Shown here: positions 44,954-54,633 of the stretch, piece after piece
Position numbering within the stretch: position 1 is the first letter of the stretch
Layout of the letters: each line of letters begins with the position of its first letter
Assembly (NCBI GenBank): GCA_025041175.1
Contig: JAKCFJ010000001.1
Span: 682,001 to 746,000 of the forward strand
DNA: 64,000 bases
Direction of reading: 5' to 3'
DNA from: Halobacteriales archaeon YIM A00010
GTDB taxonomy: Archaea; Halobacteriota; Halobacteria; Halobacteriales; Haloarculaceae
Position numbers and translations under genes: made by a program
The notes under the pieces: generated by a model
What the model was told of the DNA's origin: nothing
Database searches by the model: none
What the model saw: the letters and a program-made list of their open reading frames with translations, nothing else

Positions 44954-45381
44954 CTCCGCGAGAAACATAACGAACGCACGTCTTATCCAAATAAGTAACT
45001 TAATGGTAATCTGTTGTGGCGTTGGGAGCTCTTCGAGTACGCCTGTGAGTCTCGAACCCACTGACTGTTCTCGCGTCGTGATCGGCCCCATCACTCTCGT
45101 TTCCGTCTGTTCTGGTGGTATCGCGGCTCCGGCGCGCGCATAACCACCTCGATTCCCGGCACGTGCCGACCGAGAACGTCGGTCAGAAGCGCTAGTCGAG
45201 CCGACAACACCATCTCGCCGTTCGGTCGGGACGGTTTTCGATCACAGTGTCTGGAATTTCCTTCCGATAGTCACGTCCGAATCGGAGGTATCGTCTGCTG
45301 TTTATATTAGTGAGATAGTACAGATTGCAAGCGCGCGTTGGGTGTGAATGGGGGTAGATCGCTCCGCGTCGTCGCCGGCGA
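44954..45381. other. Convergent intergenic region, 428 bp
   Basis: The region lies between two gene ends. No credible frame or hairpin terminator was found. A TATA-like TTTATATTAG lies at 45301-45310, but no gene follows on the plus strand. Confidence 0.4.
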
Positions 45382-45765
45382 TTACTGATCGGGGAGCGCG
45401 GCGATCGCTTCGATTTCCACGTCGATATCGACCGGTAGCTTCACGACCTCGACCGCGCTGCGGGCCGGATACGGGTCCGAAAGCAACGTCCCATACGCCT
45501 CGTTGACTTCCTCGTAGTACCGCATGTCCTTGACGAACACCGTCGTCTTCACCACGTCGTCGAGCGACGCGTCCGCGGCTTCGAGGATCGCCCGGACGTT
45601 TTCGAGCGTTCGCCGCGTCTGCTCGCCCGGTGAGGAGCCGATCACGTCTCCGGTGTCCGGATCGACCGGTCCCTGTCCGGAGACGTAGATCGTGTCCCCG
45701 TGGACGATCCCCTGTGAATACGGTCCAATACTCGCTGGTGCGTCGTCTGTTTGTATCTCTCGCAT
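45382..45765 (-). CDS. ridA: RidA family enamine/imine deaminase
   Basis: RidA (127 aa) hydrolyses reactive enamines from PLP enzymes such as threonine dehydratase. Features: APASIGPYSQGIVHGDTIYV, SGQGPVDPDTG, TVFVKDMRYYEEVNEAY and the substrate-carboxylate-binding Arg in YPARSAVEV near residue 105. Start ATG 45765 gives the usual length. The next gene on the same strand is the PIG-L protein with an 80-bp gap. Confidence 0.93.
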   Translation of the reverse strand: MREIQTDDAPASIGPYSQGIVHGDTIYVSGQGPVDPDTGDVIGSSPGEQTRRTLENVRAILEAADASLDDVVKTTVFVKDMRYYEEVNEAYGTLLSDPYPARSAVEVVKLPVDIDVEIEAIAALPDQ

Positions 45766-45846
45766 CGTGTCCTCAGCTGTCTGGACAGCGTGTGTATGCG
45801 GCCTCCCGACCGACAAAACAGTACCGATCCACCGAAACGGTTCGGA

Positions 45847-46551
45847 TCAAGCGAGATACTCCCTGGAGAGTTCGTGGAGCGGAACGAACCCTTCGGCGGT
45901 CTCGGTGCCAACCCGCGTGCCACGGACGGTATCTTCGGCCCGAACGCTGTCGATCAGGTTGTCGAACTCCGAGTCGATCCCCCCGTGTTCGGTGAGGAAT
46001 GCGACCTGTGATTCGTGTTGTTCGATTGCCTCCGTCTTTCGGTCCTCGTAGCCCGAGATGTCGACGAAACAGGTGGGTTCGAACGTGGACGTCGGCTTCC
46101 CGAAGAAATAGACGTTGTCCGGGTCACACGGCGGATGCTCGGTCTCTGCGAGCGGAAGCGACGCCATGTAGTAGGCGTCGGTCACGAGCTGCGACGTGGC
46201 CTGGTGGTCCGGGTGCAGATCGTCCTGGAAGTGCGTGAGGACGACGTCCGGAGCGTAGCGCCGCAGCACGTCGACCATCCGTGTCCGGTTTTCGAGCGAG
46301 TGGGTGATGCGACCGTCCTCGAACCCGAGAAACGCCACCTCCTCGGCCCCAAGCACCTCGCCCGACGCTCGGGCCTCCGATTCGCGGGTCGTGGCGACTT
46401 CCGCTTGTGTGTCCGATCCGAGTCCACCGTACTCTCCGCGCGTCATGTGTGCGATCGTCACGGTATCACCACGATCGGCGTGCTTTGCGATCGTCCCACC
46501 GCAGAAGATATCGGCGTCGTCGGGATGGGCAACGATGGCTAACAGGTGCAT
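45847..46551 (-). CDS. PIG-L/LmbE-type N-acetylglucosamine deacetylase
   Basis: A 234-aa zinc-dependent deacetylase. The metal site is IVAHPDDADIFCGGT (His, Asp, Asp) with the distal His in LHPDHQATSQL; MTRGEYGGLG is a usual loop. Archaeal members remove acetyl groups from GlcNAc, diacetylchitobiose or sugar lipids. The start is ATG 46551, since upstream Met codons are poor. It is likely in an operon with the ridA gene downstream. Confidence 0.88.
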   Translation of the reverse strand: MHLLAIVAHPDDADIFCGGTIAKHADRGDTVTIAHMTRGEYGGLGSDTQAEVATTRESEARASGEVLGAEEVAFLGFEDGRITHSLENRTRMVDVLRRYAPDVVLTHFQDDLHPDHQATSQLVTDAYYMASLPLAETEHPPCDPDNVYFFGKPTSTFEPTCFVDISGYEDRKTEAIEQHESQVAFLTEHGGIDSEFDNLIDSVRAEDTVRGTRVGTETAEGFVPLHELSREYLA

Positions 46552-46812
46552 ACGGATGTACATGCGCAAACACGGAACAAATACTTTATGATCGGTGTGA
46601 GTCCCGGGAATGAACCATACCCAGAATGGGTGTTCACGACGTATGAACGGACTAGTGGGCGCGTGTGCAGGGCGGACGATACAGTCGGATGACACCCACA
46701 AAATAACACCGGTACTGGTGTTATGGCCCGAGACGCGGTGGCCCGGTGCGACGCCAGGTGGTGGTACTGTCGCTGGCGGGGGTGTTTTCTACCTGGAAGC
46801 GTTTATTGAATC
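46552..46812. other. Divergent intergenic region with a hairpin
   Basis: AT-rich DNA near 46575-46600 serves as the likely promoter of the PIG-L gene. ATAACACC and GGTGTTAT form an eight-base inverted repeat around six bases at about 46704-46725, perhaps an operator or terminator. No gene supported. Confidence 0.4.
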
Positions 46813-47439
46813 ATGACCACGGGCTCATCGAGTTCACAACGGGCAGGACGAACGAAGGTAGCCAGGATGATCGCGGCGTACGGACTCGATGAAATCGGGA
46901 ACGAACTGGAGCGCCGATGGACGGGACAGAACGGGGACCGGGACGGACTCCGGACGCTTGCGGACGTGTTCAACCGGCGGCTTCTCCGTCGAGCCATGAT
47001 CGACGCCGGATTTGATCCACTCGATGGAGAAGCAAAGAACTACTACCGGCTCCTGACGAACGACGACGTCAGCCAGGGGCTCAAGACCGAAGCACAGCGG
47101 CGGCTCCAGCAATCGGGAATCGATGTCGAGGAGCTACACACCCACTTCGTCACATACCAGGCGATCAGAACGTATCTAACGGAGGTCCGGGGGGCATCGT
47201 ACGACTCGACGGACTCGACGATGAGCGTCGAAGCCACCCAGAACAGCCTCGGCCGGCTCGTTGGCCGGTCGACCACGGTCGTCGAACAGAAGCTCACACG
47301 GCTCAGATCGACCGATCGCATCGCGCTCGGTCCGTTTCAGGTCCAGGCGTCAATCACCGTGTACTGTGAGGCGTGTGAGACCCAACACGGCGTTACGGAA
47401 CTGCTCGCTCGCGGCGGCTGTGACTGCGACCGGGAGTGA
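46813..47439 (+). CDS. rdfA: Rod-determining factor RdfA
   Basis: A 208-aa protein matching RdfA, which in Haloferax is needed for the change from disk to rod cells. Seen: KVARMIAAYGLDEIGNELER, RWTGQNGDRDGLRTLADVFN, DPLDGEAKNYYRLLTNDDVS and a central HFVTYQAIRTYLTEVRGASY. The C-terminus carries a zinc ribbon (VYCEACETQHG...GGCDCD). Such multi-part identity is convincing without a search. The ATG at 46813 follows a TATA-like TTTATTG. Its partner DdfA was not seen in the window. Confidence 0.88.
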   Translation: MTTGSSSSQRAGRTKVARMIAAYGLDEIGNELERRWTGQNGDRDGLRTLADVFNRRLLRRAMIDAGFDPLDGEAKNYYRLLTNDDVSQGLKTEAQRRLQQSGIDVEELHTHFVTYQAIRTYLTEVRGASYDSTDSTMSVEATQNSLGRLVGRSTTVVEQKLTRLRSTDRIALGPFQVQASITVYCEACETQHGVTELLARGGCDCDRE

Positions 47440-47706
47440 TCGCCCGCGGAGACAACCCCTCACGACGCGGCGAGACACCGATCGTTCATACACTGTGAAC
47501 GCTCCACAGGCCTCACAGCGACGGATCCGGCGTCCACCGACGGTCGTCCATCACACGCGAACACCAAACGTGGGTCCATCCTTCCCCGTGGTTTTCCGGA
47601 CCGTCGGAGGATTTATTATATGTTGACTGAAATAGTAGTTTATGACGAGGAGCCACGGCGGAGTGACAGCGTCAGCGTTCGATCGAGCGGCGACTGGAGG
47701 GACGCA

Positions 47707-48549
47707 ATGAAAGCGATCGCCGTCGAGCGCGGCGAGGACCGGCCGGGCGTCGTCGAGATCGAACGTCCGACCCCCGGGTCGGGTGAGGTGTTGCTCCGGA
47801 CGCTCCGGGTCGGGATCGACGGCACCGATCACGAAGTGGTGTGGGGGAATCACGGTGGCTTTCCGGCGGGCGACGACTACCAGATTCTCGGTCACGAGGC
47901 CGTCGCCGTGGTCGAGGACGCGAACGGGACGGCGCTTCAGGAGGGAGAACTCGTGGTTCCGACCGTCCGCCGGCCGGCCGGCGCTCGTGGTTCGAACGGC
48001 TATTTTGAACGGGGAGAGCCCGACATGGCTCCGGAAGGGTCGTACGTCGAGCGCGGCATCGTCGGCGCGCACGGCTACATGGCCGAGTACGTCACGAGCC
48101 GGCCGGAGTATCTGGTCTCGGTTCCGGACTCGTTCGCGCGCCACGGCTTTCATCGAGGCGACGCACGCGATTCGACGCGAAACGACGCCGTGGTGCGACC
48201 GCACGTCGACGTCGACGTGATCGCGCCTCGGTCGACCGAACCCCGATCGATCGCGAGGCGGTCGCGAAACGCGCCTCGTTCGAGGAACGCATCCCCGATC
48301 GACGACTGGACGTTCGAGATCGACGGTGGGCAGCTCCACCGCGAGCTCGTGTTGCACAACAAGGCGGTGTTCGGGAGCGTCAATTCGAACGCCAGCCAGT
48401 ACGAGCTGGCGAGAGAAACGCTCGGGGCGTTTCCCGAGTGGTTCGTCGATGACCTCATCACGGAAGTCTACTCCCCGGAAGGGGTCGAAGAGGCGTTCGA
48501 GACCGGCCAAGAGCGGATCAAAACCGTCGTCGAGTTCGAATCCCCGTAG
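47707..48549 (+). pseudogene. gdh: Glucose dehydrogenase (Zn-dependent, haloarchaeal type), internally deleted
   Basis: The catalytic-domain N-terminus is clear: MKAIAVERGEDRPGVVEIER, GIDGTDHEVVWGNHGGFPAG, ILGHEAVAVVED, VPTVRRPAG and ERGIVGAHGYMAEYVTS. The C-terminus is clear too: FEIDGGQLHRELVLHNKAVF, GSVNSNASQYELA, LPEWF-like motif FPEWFVDDLI. Between about residues 148 and 200 the NAD(P)-binding Rossmann domain (GNGSLG region) is missing and replaced by arginine-rich sequence of no family; length is about 280 rather than about 350. It was the first enzyme of the semi-phosphorylative Entner-Doudoroff pathway, next to galactonate dehydratase. Confidence 0.75.
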
Positions 48550-48603
48550 CTGTCCGGCTTTCACTCCAGTAGAGAGCAGCAGTCACACTCCCCGACTGCC
48601 ACC

Positions 48604-49725
48604 TCAGGCGGCGAGTAGGTGTGCGTTCTTGACCGGGGCGTCGCTGTTTTTGAGCGCGGTGCCCGTCTCCGGGTCGAACAGGTGGAGCCGCTCCTCGGGG
48701 ACGGAGAGACCGAGCGATTCGTCGTTCGGGATGGCTGTGCCGGCCTCGACGGTGACGGTAACCGTATCGTCTCCGATCGACGCGTGAAGGTGAGAGAAGT
48801 CTCCGAGCGGCTCGACGACCTGCGCGGACGCTTCGATCTCGCCGGATTCATCCGTGAGTTCGATGTCCTCGGGGCGGATTCCGAGGACGAGTTCGGTGTG
48901 TCCCGCCAGCGTTTCGAGCGTCGATTCCGAGAGGTCGTATTCGAACTCGGGGTGTACTAACGCGCCGTCCTCGAGGGTGACGTCGACGAAGTTCATCGAT
49001 GGCGAGCCGATGAATCCCGCGACGAACCTGTTTGCCGGCCGGTTGTAACACTCGAGGGGCGTACCGATCTGCTGGAGTTCGCCCTCGTTGAGCACGGCAA
49101 TGCGGTCGCCCATCGTCATCGCTTCGGTCTGGTCGTGGGTCACGTAGATCGTCGTCGTTTCGAGGTCCTCCTGGAGCGCCTGAAGCTCGGTCCGCATCGT
49201 CGTCCGGAGCTTCGCGTCGAGGTTCGACAGCGGCTCGTCCATCAGAAACACCGCGGGGTCGCGGACGATCGCGCGCCCGAGCGCGACCCGCTGTTGCTGT
49301 CCACCGGATAGCTCGCTCGGCTCGTCGCTCAAGAGGTCTCCGATGTCCATGATCCCGGCCACGTCCTCGACGCGTTCGGTGATCTCCTCTTCGGACAGGT
49401 CGGAGTTCATCTTGAGTCCGAACGACATGTTCTCCCGAGCGGTCATGTGAGGATACAGCGCGTAGTTCTGGAACACCATGGCGATGTCGCGGTCACGAGG
49501 CTCCCTGTTCGTGACCAGCCCGTCCTCGATACGGATGTCGCCCTCGGTGGTCGTTTCTAATCCCGCGATCATCCGAAGCGTCGTCGACTTCCCACACCCG
49601 GATGGCCCAACCAACACCAGGAATTCGCCGTCTTCGAGCTGGATGGACAGGTCATCGACGGCGACGATCGCATCGTCACCGCTTCCGAACTCCTTCGTGA
49701 GATTCTGTAGTTCAACCGTTCCCAT
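48604..49725 (-). CDS. Sugar ABC transporter ATP-binding protein (MalK/UgpC type)
   Basis: A 373-aa ABC ATPase. Walker A GPSGCGKST, signature LSGGQQQRVALGRAIV, Walker B VFLMDEPLSNLD and switch His in VTHDQTEAM are intact. The C-terminal OB-fold regulatory domain (RPEDIELTDESGEIE) is of the MalK type, as used in sugar and glycerol-phosphate importers. It follows the two permeases and binding protein on the same strand, making a complete importer. Substrate is probably a galactose- or galactonate-type sugar from context. Confidence 0.92.
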   Translation of the reverse strand: MGTVELQNLTKEFGSGDDAIVAVDDLSIQLEDGEFLVLVGPSGCGKSTTLRMIAGLETTTEGDIRIEDGLVTNREPRDRDIAMVFQNYALYPHMTARENMSFGLKMNSDLSEEEITERVEDVAGIMDIGDLLSDEPSELSGGQQQRVALGRAIVRDPAVFLMDEPLSNLDAKLRTTMRTELQALQEDLETTTIYVTHDQTEAMTMGDRIAVLNEGELQQIGTPLECYNRPANRFVAGFIGSPSMNFVDVTLEDGALVHPEFEYDLSESTLETLAGHTELVLGIRPEDIELTDESGEIEASAQVVEPLGDFSHLHASIGDDTVTVTVEAGTAIPNDESLGLSVPEERLHLFDPETGTALKNSDAPVKNAHLLAA

Positions 49726-49815
49726 TGGTGAGCGTGTATTGGCAACAGCCGTATATAATAGTTGGTTCTGATCGATCGGTGGCGGACGCGAACGATCGAG
49801 TGGTGAGCGGACGGG

Positions 49816-50697
49816 CTACTGTTTGACGCTGCCGGCGGTGAGACCGGAGACGATCTGTTTCTGGAAGAGGACGAAGATCAGCAGCAGTGGCAGCGACGAG
49901 ACGGTTGCGGCAGCCATCATCTCGGTCCAGTAGGTCTGTGTGTTCGTGCTGAACTCCTGGATGCCGATCGCAAAGGGGGTCACGTCGTTGTTGGCCATCA
50001 CGGAGGCGAACAGCACCTCGTTGAACGCGATGATGAACACGAACATCCCCGTTGCGGCGATCCCCGGCAGCGCGAGCGGCAACACGATGCGAAACAGCGC
50101 CTCCGTCCGCGTACAGCCGTCGATGCGCGCGGCTTCCTCGAGCGCCGTCGGAATGGTGTCGAAGTAGCCACGGAGCATCCAGATGGCAAACGGTACTGTG
50201 AACGTCGAGTAGATGAAGATGATCCCGTGGTAGGTGTTCGTCATCTGGATCCCGACATCCTGTTGGATCATGGTGAACAGCATGAACATGGGGATCAGAA
50301 TGAGCACGCCGGGAATCATCTGCGTGCTCAGGATCGTCAGCCCGAACAGGTCCTTCCCCCGGAAGTCGTACCGAGAGAACGAATACGCCGCGAGACTCGC
50401 CACCAGTAGACAGATGATGGTTGTCACACCGGAGATGATGAGGCTGTTCAGGAAGTAATCGACGAGCGGAAAGCGGTTCCACATGTTGATGTAGTTTTCC
50501 ACGTGGAATGCCTGCGGGATCAGCGTCACGCCCGACTGAAACAGCTCCGAGCGCTGTTTGAAACTCGTGATGATCATCATCCAGATCGGAAACAGCGCGA
50601 ACAGCAACACGAGTACCAATACGACCTTTGCGAACGCGTCCGCGATGAGGTCCCGCCCGGAACTGGACAGCCGAAACTCCTCGGGGAGCACCGACAT
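49816..50697 (-). CDS. Carbohydrate ABC transporter permease (MalG type)
   Basis: A 293-aa permease with six membrane helices. The EAA loop (LEEAARIDGCTRTEALFRIVLPLALPGI) that contacts the ATPase is well conserved. Its start follows the stop of the MalF-type gene immediately (TGAGATG), so they are coupled. Ends with a FVLFQKQIVSGLTAGSVKQ tail typical of MalG-type proteins. Confidence 0.92.
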   Translation of the reverse strand: MSVLPEEFRLSSSGRDLIADAFAKVVLVLVLLFALFPIWMMIITSFKQRSELFQSGVTLIPQAFHVENYINMWNRFPLVDYFLNSLIISGVTTIICLLVASLAAYSFSRYDFRGKDLFGLTILSTQMIPGVLILIPMFMLFTMIQQDVGIQMTNTYHGIIFIYSTFTVPFAIWMLRGYFDTIPTALEEAARIDGCTRTEALFRIVLPLALPGIAATGMFVFIIAFNEVLFASVMANNDVTPFAIGIQEFSTNTQTYWTEMMAAATVSSLPLLLIFVLFQKQIVSGLTAGSVKQ

Positions 50698-50698
50698 C

Positions 50699-51691
50699 TC
50701 AGACCGCACCTCCTTGCACGTCCGACCGCATCGTCATCTTGTAGTAGAGGTACGAAAGCACCATTGCAACCACGAGCAAGATCACCGACAGCGCCGCACC
50801 GAGACCGTACTCCGTGTTCTGGAACGCGTAGTTGTAGATGAACAACATCAACACCTCGCCCGATTGACTGGGCTGTTGTCCCAACAGCAGGTAGGGAATT
50901 GTGAAGTTGATGAACGACCAGACGATCATTAACAGCACGATGACAGCCGTGACCGGCTTGAGCTGGGGAAACGTGACGTACCGGAACGTCGCCCACCGGC
51001 TTGCACCGTCGATAGCAGCCGCTTCGTACAGCTGTTCGGGGATCGACTGCAACCCCGCGTACAGCATGATCGCCGCGAAGGGGAAGTTCTTCCAGACGTT
51101 GACGATAGTGATCGAGTAAATGCTGTTCTCTCCAACGAGCCAGAAGATATCGTCGCTGATGAGACCGAGCGACACGAGCAGCTCGTTGATGATCCCCGTG
51201 TCGGAGCTGAACATCATCCGCCAGATGAACACCGTCGCCACTGCTGGCGCGATGTACGGCACCAACACGACCGTTCGTGCCGCGAGCTTTCCCCGAAAGT
51301 TCCGGTTCAACAACAGTGCGGTCACCAGCCCCAACACGTACACGCCGATCGTCGTCCCGATGCCGAACACGAACGTTTGTCGAAGCGCGAACCAGAACCG
51401 CGAGCCGACGGCGGAATTCCAGTCGAATATTGTGAGGTAATGGTCGACGGTGAACGGCGCTTGGGTCCAGTTGGTGAGGTAGCTCGCGTCGACCGCCATG
51501 AAACTGATGAGGAATCCCCAGACGATCGGAATGAGATGGATGACGAACATCATCGCCAGTGCCGGGAGCAACAACCAGTACGCAAACGCCGTCTCATCCT
51601 CCAAGCCGAACGACGGAAGCGGTATCCGATCCCGAACGGTCTGCGTGATGGTGGCTATCGAAGGCAGTATTCCGTCCTCTTTCAGATTCAT
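50699..51691 (-). CDS. Carbohydrate ABC transporter permease (MalF type)
   Basis: A 330-aa permease with six to seven helices; first helix at about 35-60. EAA loop: LYEAAAIDGASRWATFRYVTFPQLKPV. It pairs with the MalG-type protein to make the membrane pore. The gap to the binding-protein gene upstream is 55 bp. Confidence 0.92.
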   Translation of the reverse strand: MNLKEDGILPSIATITQTVRDRIPLPSFGLEDETAFAYWLLLPALAMMFVIHLIPIVWGFLISFMAVDASYLTNWTQAPFTVDHYLTIFDWNSAVGSRFWFALRQTFVFGIGTTIGVYVLGLVTALLLNRNFRGKLAARTVVLVPYIAPAVATVFIWRMMFSSDTGIINELLVSLGLISDDIFWLVGENSIYSITIVNVWKNFPFAAIMLYAGLQSIPEQLYEAAAIDGASRWATFRYVTFPQLKPVTAVIVLLMIVWSFINFTIPYLLLGQQPSQSGEVLMLFIYNYAFQNTEYGLGAALSVILLVVAMVLSYLYYKMTMRSDVQGGAV

Positions 51692-51746
51692 CTATGTTTC
51701 ACTGTCGGTTTTTCTAGTGTCACGCCACAGGCCGATGCGTACTGGT

Positions 51747-53048
51747 TTACTCGAGTTCATCGTTGGCTTGTTTTGCTGCGTCTTCGAGCGCCTTCCTGGT
51801 GTCGCCCTCCGACCACTTGCCTGTCGCCGCATCCACGAGCACGCCCGAGACTGCGTCGTTGATGATCCCCTCGACCTGGGACCAGCCATCGACCTGGGGG
51901 AACGTTTTGCCGGTCGATGTGAGTTCTTTGAATCCTTGCCAGACGGGATCTTGGAACCGCTCTTGCTCGAAGGACTTTTTGACTGACGGGAGGAATCCGG
52001 TCATTTCGGCGATCTCGGCGTTTACCTCCGGCCGTGCGAGGTATTTGAGCCACTCAGCGGCTTCTTCGGGGTGGTCGGTCCACGGGTGGATACCGACCAG
52101 TTCGAGACCGTAGAACGTGGCCGACTCCCCGTTCGGTCCCGCTGGGAGCTTCGAAATCTCGATGTCTGATTCCGAGATATCGTCCGCTTCGAGGAACGTG
52201 TCGACTGTGGCGAGTGAGGCCCACGTGCTCTGGATTTTGTGGTTGGTGAAGGCGTTGTCGCGGGCGTCGCCTTTCCATTCGGCCGTCGATTTGGGCATCA
52301 CCGAATGATTCGACTGGAGATCCTTGTAGAAGTTCAGCGCTTCGACCGCGCGGTCGCTGTCGAACGCCGCTTTCGTGTTGTCATCAGTGAGCAACGTCTC
52401 GCCGTTCTGCCAGAGGAAGTCGGCAAAGAAGTGGCTGACGTTCTCTTGGGCCGGAATTCCGAACAGATGCTCGTCCGGATTCTTCTCGTTGAACGCGTTG
52501 CCCTTCTGTACCAGCTCATCCCACGTACTGGGCGGTTCCTCGATCCCCGCCTCCTTCAGGGGCGGCGTGTAGCTGAGGTGTGCGCGCGGTCCCCAGAACC
52601 ACGGAATCCCGATGAACTCGTCCTTGTAGTGGCCGATCTCCGTCGGATTGTCGAAGAACGAGGACGCATCGATGTCGACATCGATGTCGTTGATGTTTTC
52701 GAACCCATCGAGCGCGGCGAACTGAGGAATGTACGTCGAAGGAATCTCACCCACGTCCGGTCCGGTCCGGTTTTGCATGCTAGTGGTTTGTTTCGTCTTG
52801 CCGTTGTCCCACTGCATCGTCTCGTATTCGACCGTGATGCCCGTCTCTTCCTCGAACTTCTCGGTGTGCGTTTCGAGGAATTGGTCTATGTCGCCGGTCG
52901 GATAATGGTGGGACTCGATGATCACGCCATCGGATCCCGAGTCGCCACCGAGGATGTTCGTACAGCCCGATAGCGTGATACCTGCTGTTGTTACGCCCGC
53001 CGTCTTCAGAAACGCACGGCGGGATCGCTGTCGATCATTGTCTAACAT
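51747..53048 (-). CDS. Sugar ABC transporter substrate-binding lipoprotein
   Basis: A 433-aa extracellular solute-binding protein of family 1. A twin-arginine motif and a lipobox stand together (SRRAFLKTAGVTTAGITLSGC), so it is exported folded through Tat and anchored by lipid at the Cys. The body shows the usual FEEETGITVEYETMQWDNGK, VGEIPSTYIPQFAALDGFEN and GIHPWTDHPEEAAEWLKYLA patterns. Of three possible Met starts, ATG 53048 has the best spaced GGAG. MITE 53172-53266 lies between this gene and the enzyme genes upstream. Confidence 0.92.
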   Translation of the reverse strand: MLDNDRQRSRRAFLKTAGVTTAGITLSGCTNILGGDSGSDGVIIESHHYPTGDIDQFLETHTEKFEEETGITVEYETMQWDNGKTKQTTSMQNRTGPDVGEIPSTYIPQFAALDGFENINDIDVDIDASSFFDNPTEIGHYKDEFIGIPWFWGPRAHLSYTPPLKEAGIEEPPSTWDELVQKGNAFNEKNPDEHLFGIPAQENVSHFFADFLWQNGETLLTDDNTKAAFDSDRAVEALNFYKDLQSNHSVMPKSTAEWKGDARDNAFTNHKIQSTWASLATVDTFLEADDISESDIEISKLPAGPNGESATFYGLELVGIHPWTDHPEEAAEWLKYLARPEVNAEIAEMTGFLPSVKKSFEQERFQDPVWQGFKELTSTGKTFPQVDGWSQVEGIINDAVSGVLVDAATGKWSEGDTRKALEDAAKQANDELE

Positions 53049-53171
53049 GCACATCTCCAATTAGAATAGTTGTTATATAATTCTTTTCATGGATACGTAT
53101 CCACTGGAAATGCTTTCCATCTGGTTCTCGTGATCGTCCTAGCAGGGACGGGGATGCGCCGCGTTCCCCGA

Positions 53172-53266
53172 TACTGTCGGCCCTGCGGACGGAGTGCGAC
53201 GGACGAGCCATCTGCTGTCTGGCGGGTCACCAGCAGCCGAGACGCGATCACCCCTGTCCGACAGTA
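53172..53266. mobile_element. MITE, middle type
   Basis: Ends TACTGTCGGCCCTG and CTGTCCGACAGTA enclose 95 bp. About 90 percent identical by eye to 58253-58347. Flanks are CGA and TGA. It sits in the carbohydrate operon 10 bp beyond the stop codon of the SelA-like gene. Confidence 0.8.
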
Positions 53267-53275
53267 TGATTCGTT

Positions 53276-54520
53276 TCACACCGCGAATCCGGCCGTCGTG
53301 GCGTCGTAGTCGGCGTCGATGGCAGTAACGATCCGATCCAGCACGTAATCGACCTGGTCGTCCTCGAGACACATCGTGTTGAGGACGATCTCCTCGCAGT
53401 GGAGCCGGTCGCTGCCGACGAACACCCGTGGATCGCCGTCGCGCAGCGTTCGGGCCAGCTCGGTGGCGGTCGAACCGACCACGTCGGCGTCGATGGCGAC
53501 GACGACCTCGGGAGCGATCGATTCCTCAGTGCAGTCGATGTGGGGGTCGAGTCCGTCGATGTCCGAGAGCTGGTCGTCGAGATACTCCGCCCGACGGAGC
53601 CACCGCTGGCGCTGTTTTTCTTGATCTTCCTCGACGAACAGCTCCAGCGCCCTGAGCAACCCGGCGAGCTCCTCTTTGCCGACTTTCAGTGGTCGGCCGA
53701 TTCCCTGTCGTGGAACGCCGCTCGAAAGATCGGTGTCGCTCAACAGCTCCGGCGGGTCCCAGAGCTCGTCTGCAATGTGCATGTCCAGGTTCTGTAGCGC
53801 CATCGATTCGATCAGCTCCTGACGCCCGGCGACGATGCCGGTCGTCTGTGGGCCGCGGATCGCCTTGCCCCCGCTGAAGACGACGAGATCAGCCCCCTGC
53901 TCGATGAACCGCGAGAAGTTCGTTGTCGGCGGGAGCTCGGCGGCCGCGTCCACGATGACCGGTGTGTCGTGTTCGTGGGCAATGTCGGCTACCACCGACA
54001 GCTCCGGCTGGGTGTACGGTTTCTCGACGTAGCCGACCGCCGCCGTTTCCTCGGTGATCGCTTCCTCGAGCTCCCACGGCTCGACGTTCGTCGATCCGGT
54101 CCCGAGGTGGTAGTCGTTGGTCCCGATGTCGACGATCTCCCCACCAGCGGCCCTGAACGCGTGGTCGTATCCGGTCCGGTGGGTCCGGGGCATCACCATC
54201 TCGTCAGGGATCCCCGTCGTATCCGGCAGCCGTGACATGACGCTGAAATCGTCCCGTGCGAGCACGGCGGCACCAGCGAGCATCATCCCCGCACCCGCGC
54301 CGCTGGTCACGTACCCCGCCTCTGCCCCTGTCAACTCCGAGATGAGGCGGCTCGCTGCTGACTGTAGATCCGACAACACCACGAACGATTCGGCCGCCGC
54401 GCGCATGGCCTCGACCGCCTCCGGCCGGATGAGGCTCCCACCAATCCGGGTTTTCGTCCCCGCAGCGTTGATCACTGGCGAAACGCCGAAATCGTAGTAT
54501 ATCGATTTTCTATCACTCAT
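53276..54520 (-). CDS. SelA-like PLP-dependent enzyme
   Basis: A 414-aa fold type I PLP enzyme of the SelA/DgaE-like group (L-seryl-tRNA selenium transferase family, including D-glucosaminate-6-phosphate ammonia-lyase). N-terminus: VSPVINAAGTKTRIGGSLIR; PLP Lys in LVVFSGGKAIRGPQTTGIV; Asp in PVIVDAAAELPP. Selenocysteine machinery is not expected in haloarchaea, so a sugar-acid lyase or ammonia-lyase is likely, which suits the galactonate context. Substrate is inference. Confidence 0.82.
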   Translation of the reverse strand: MSDRKSIYYDFGVSPVINAAGTKTRIGGSLIRPEAVEAMRAAAESFVVLSDLQSAASRLISELTGAEAGYVTSGAGAGMMLAGAAVLARDDFSVMSRLPDTTGIPDEMVMPRTHRTGYDHAFRAAGGEIVDIGTNDYHLGTGSTNVEPWELEEAITEETAAVGYVEKPYTQPELSVVADIAHEHDTPVIVDAAAELPPTTNFSRFIEQGADLVVFSGGKAIRGPQTTGIVAGRQELIESMALQNLDMHIADELWDPPELLSDTDLSSGVPRQGIGRPLKVGKEELAGLLRALELFVEEDQEKQRQRWLRRAEYLDDQLSDIDGLDPHIDCTEESIAPEVVVAIDADVVGSTATELARTLRDGDPRVFVGSDRLHCEEIVLNTMCLEDDQVDYVLDRIVTAIDADYDATTAGFAV

Positions 54521-54633
54521 TCGTCATCCTCGTCGAATATTCATCAATTTCTCATTAGGTTCTTTCGGTCGTTCGAGCGATGCGCGGTCGTTCCGACCCG
54601 GGCGCGATCGGCTCTCTGCGGTCGAGAGTGTGT

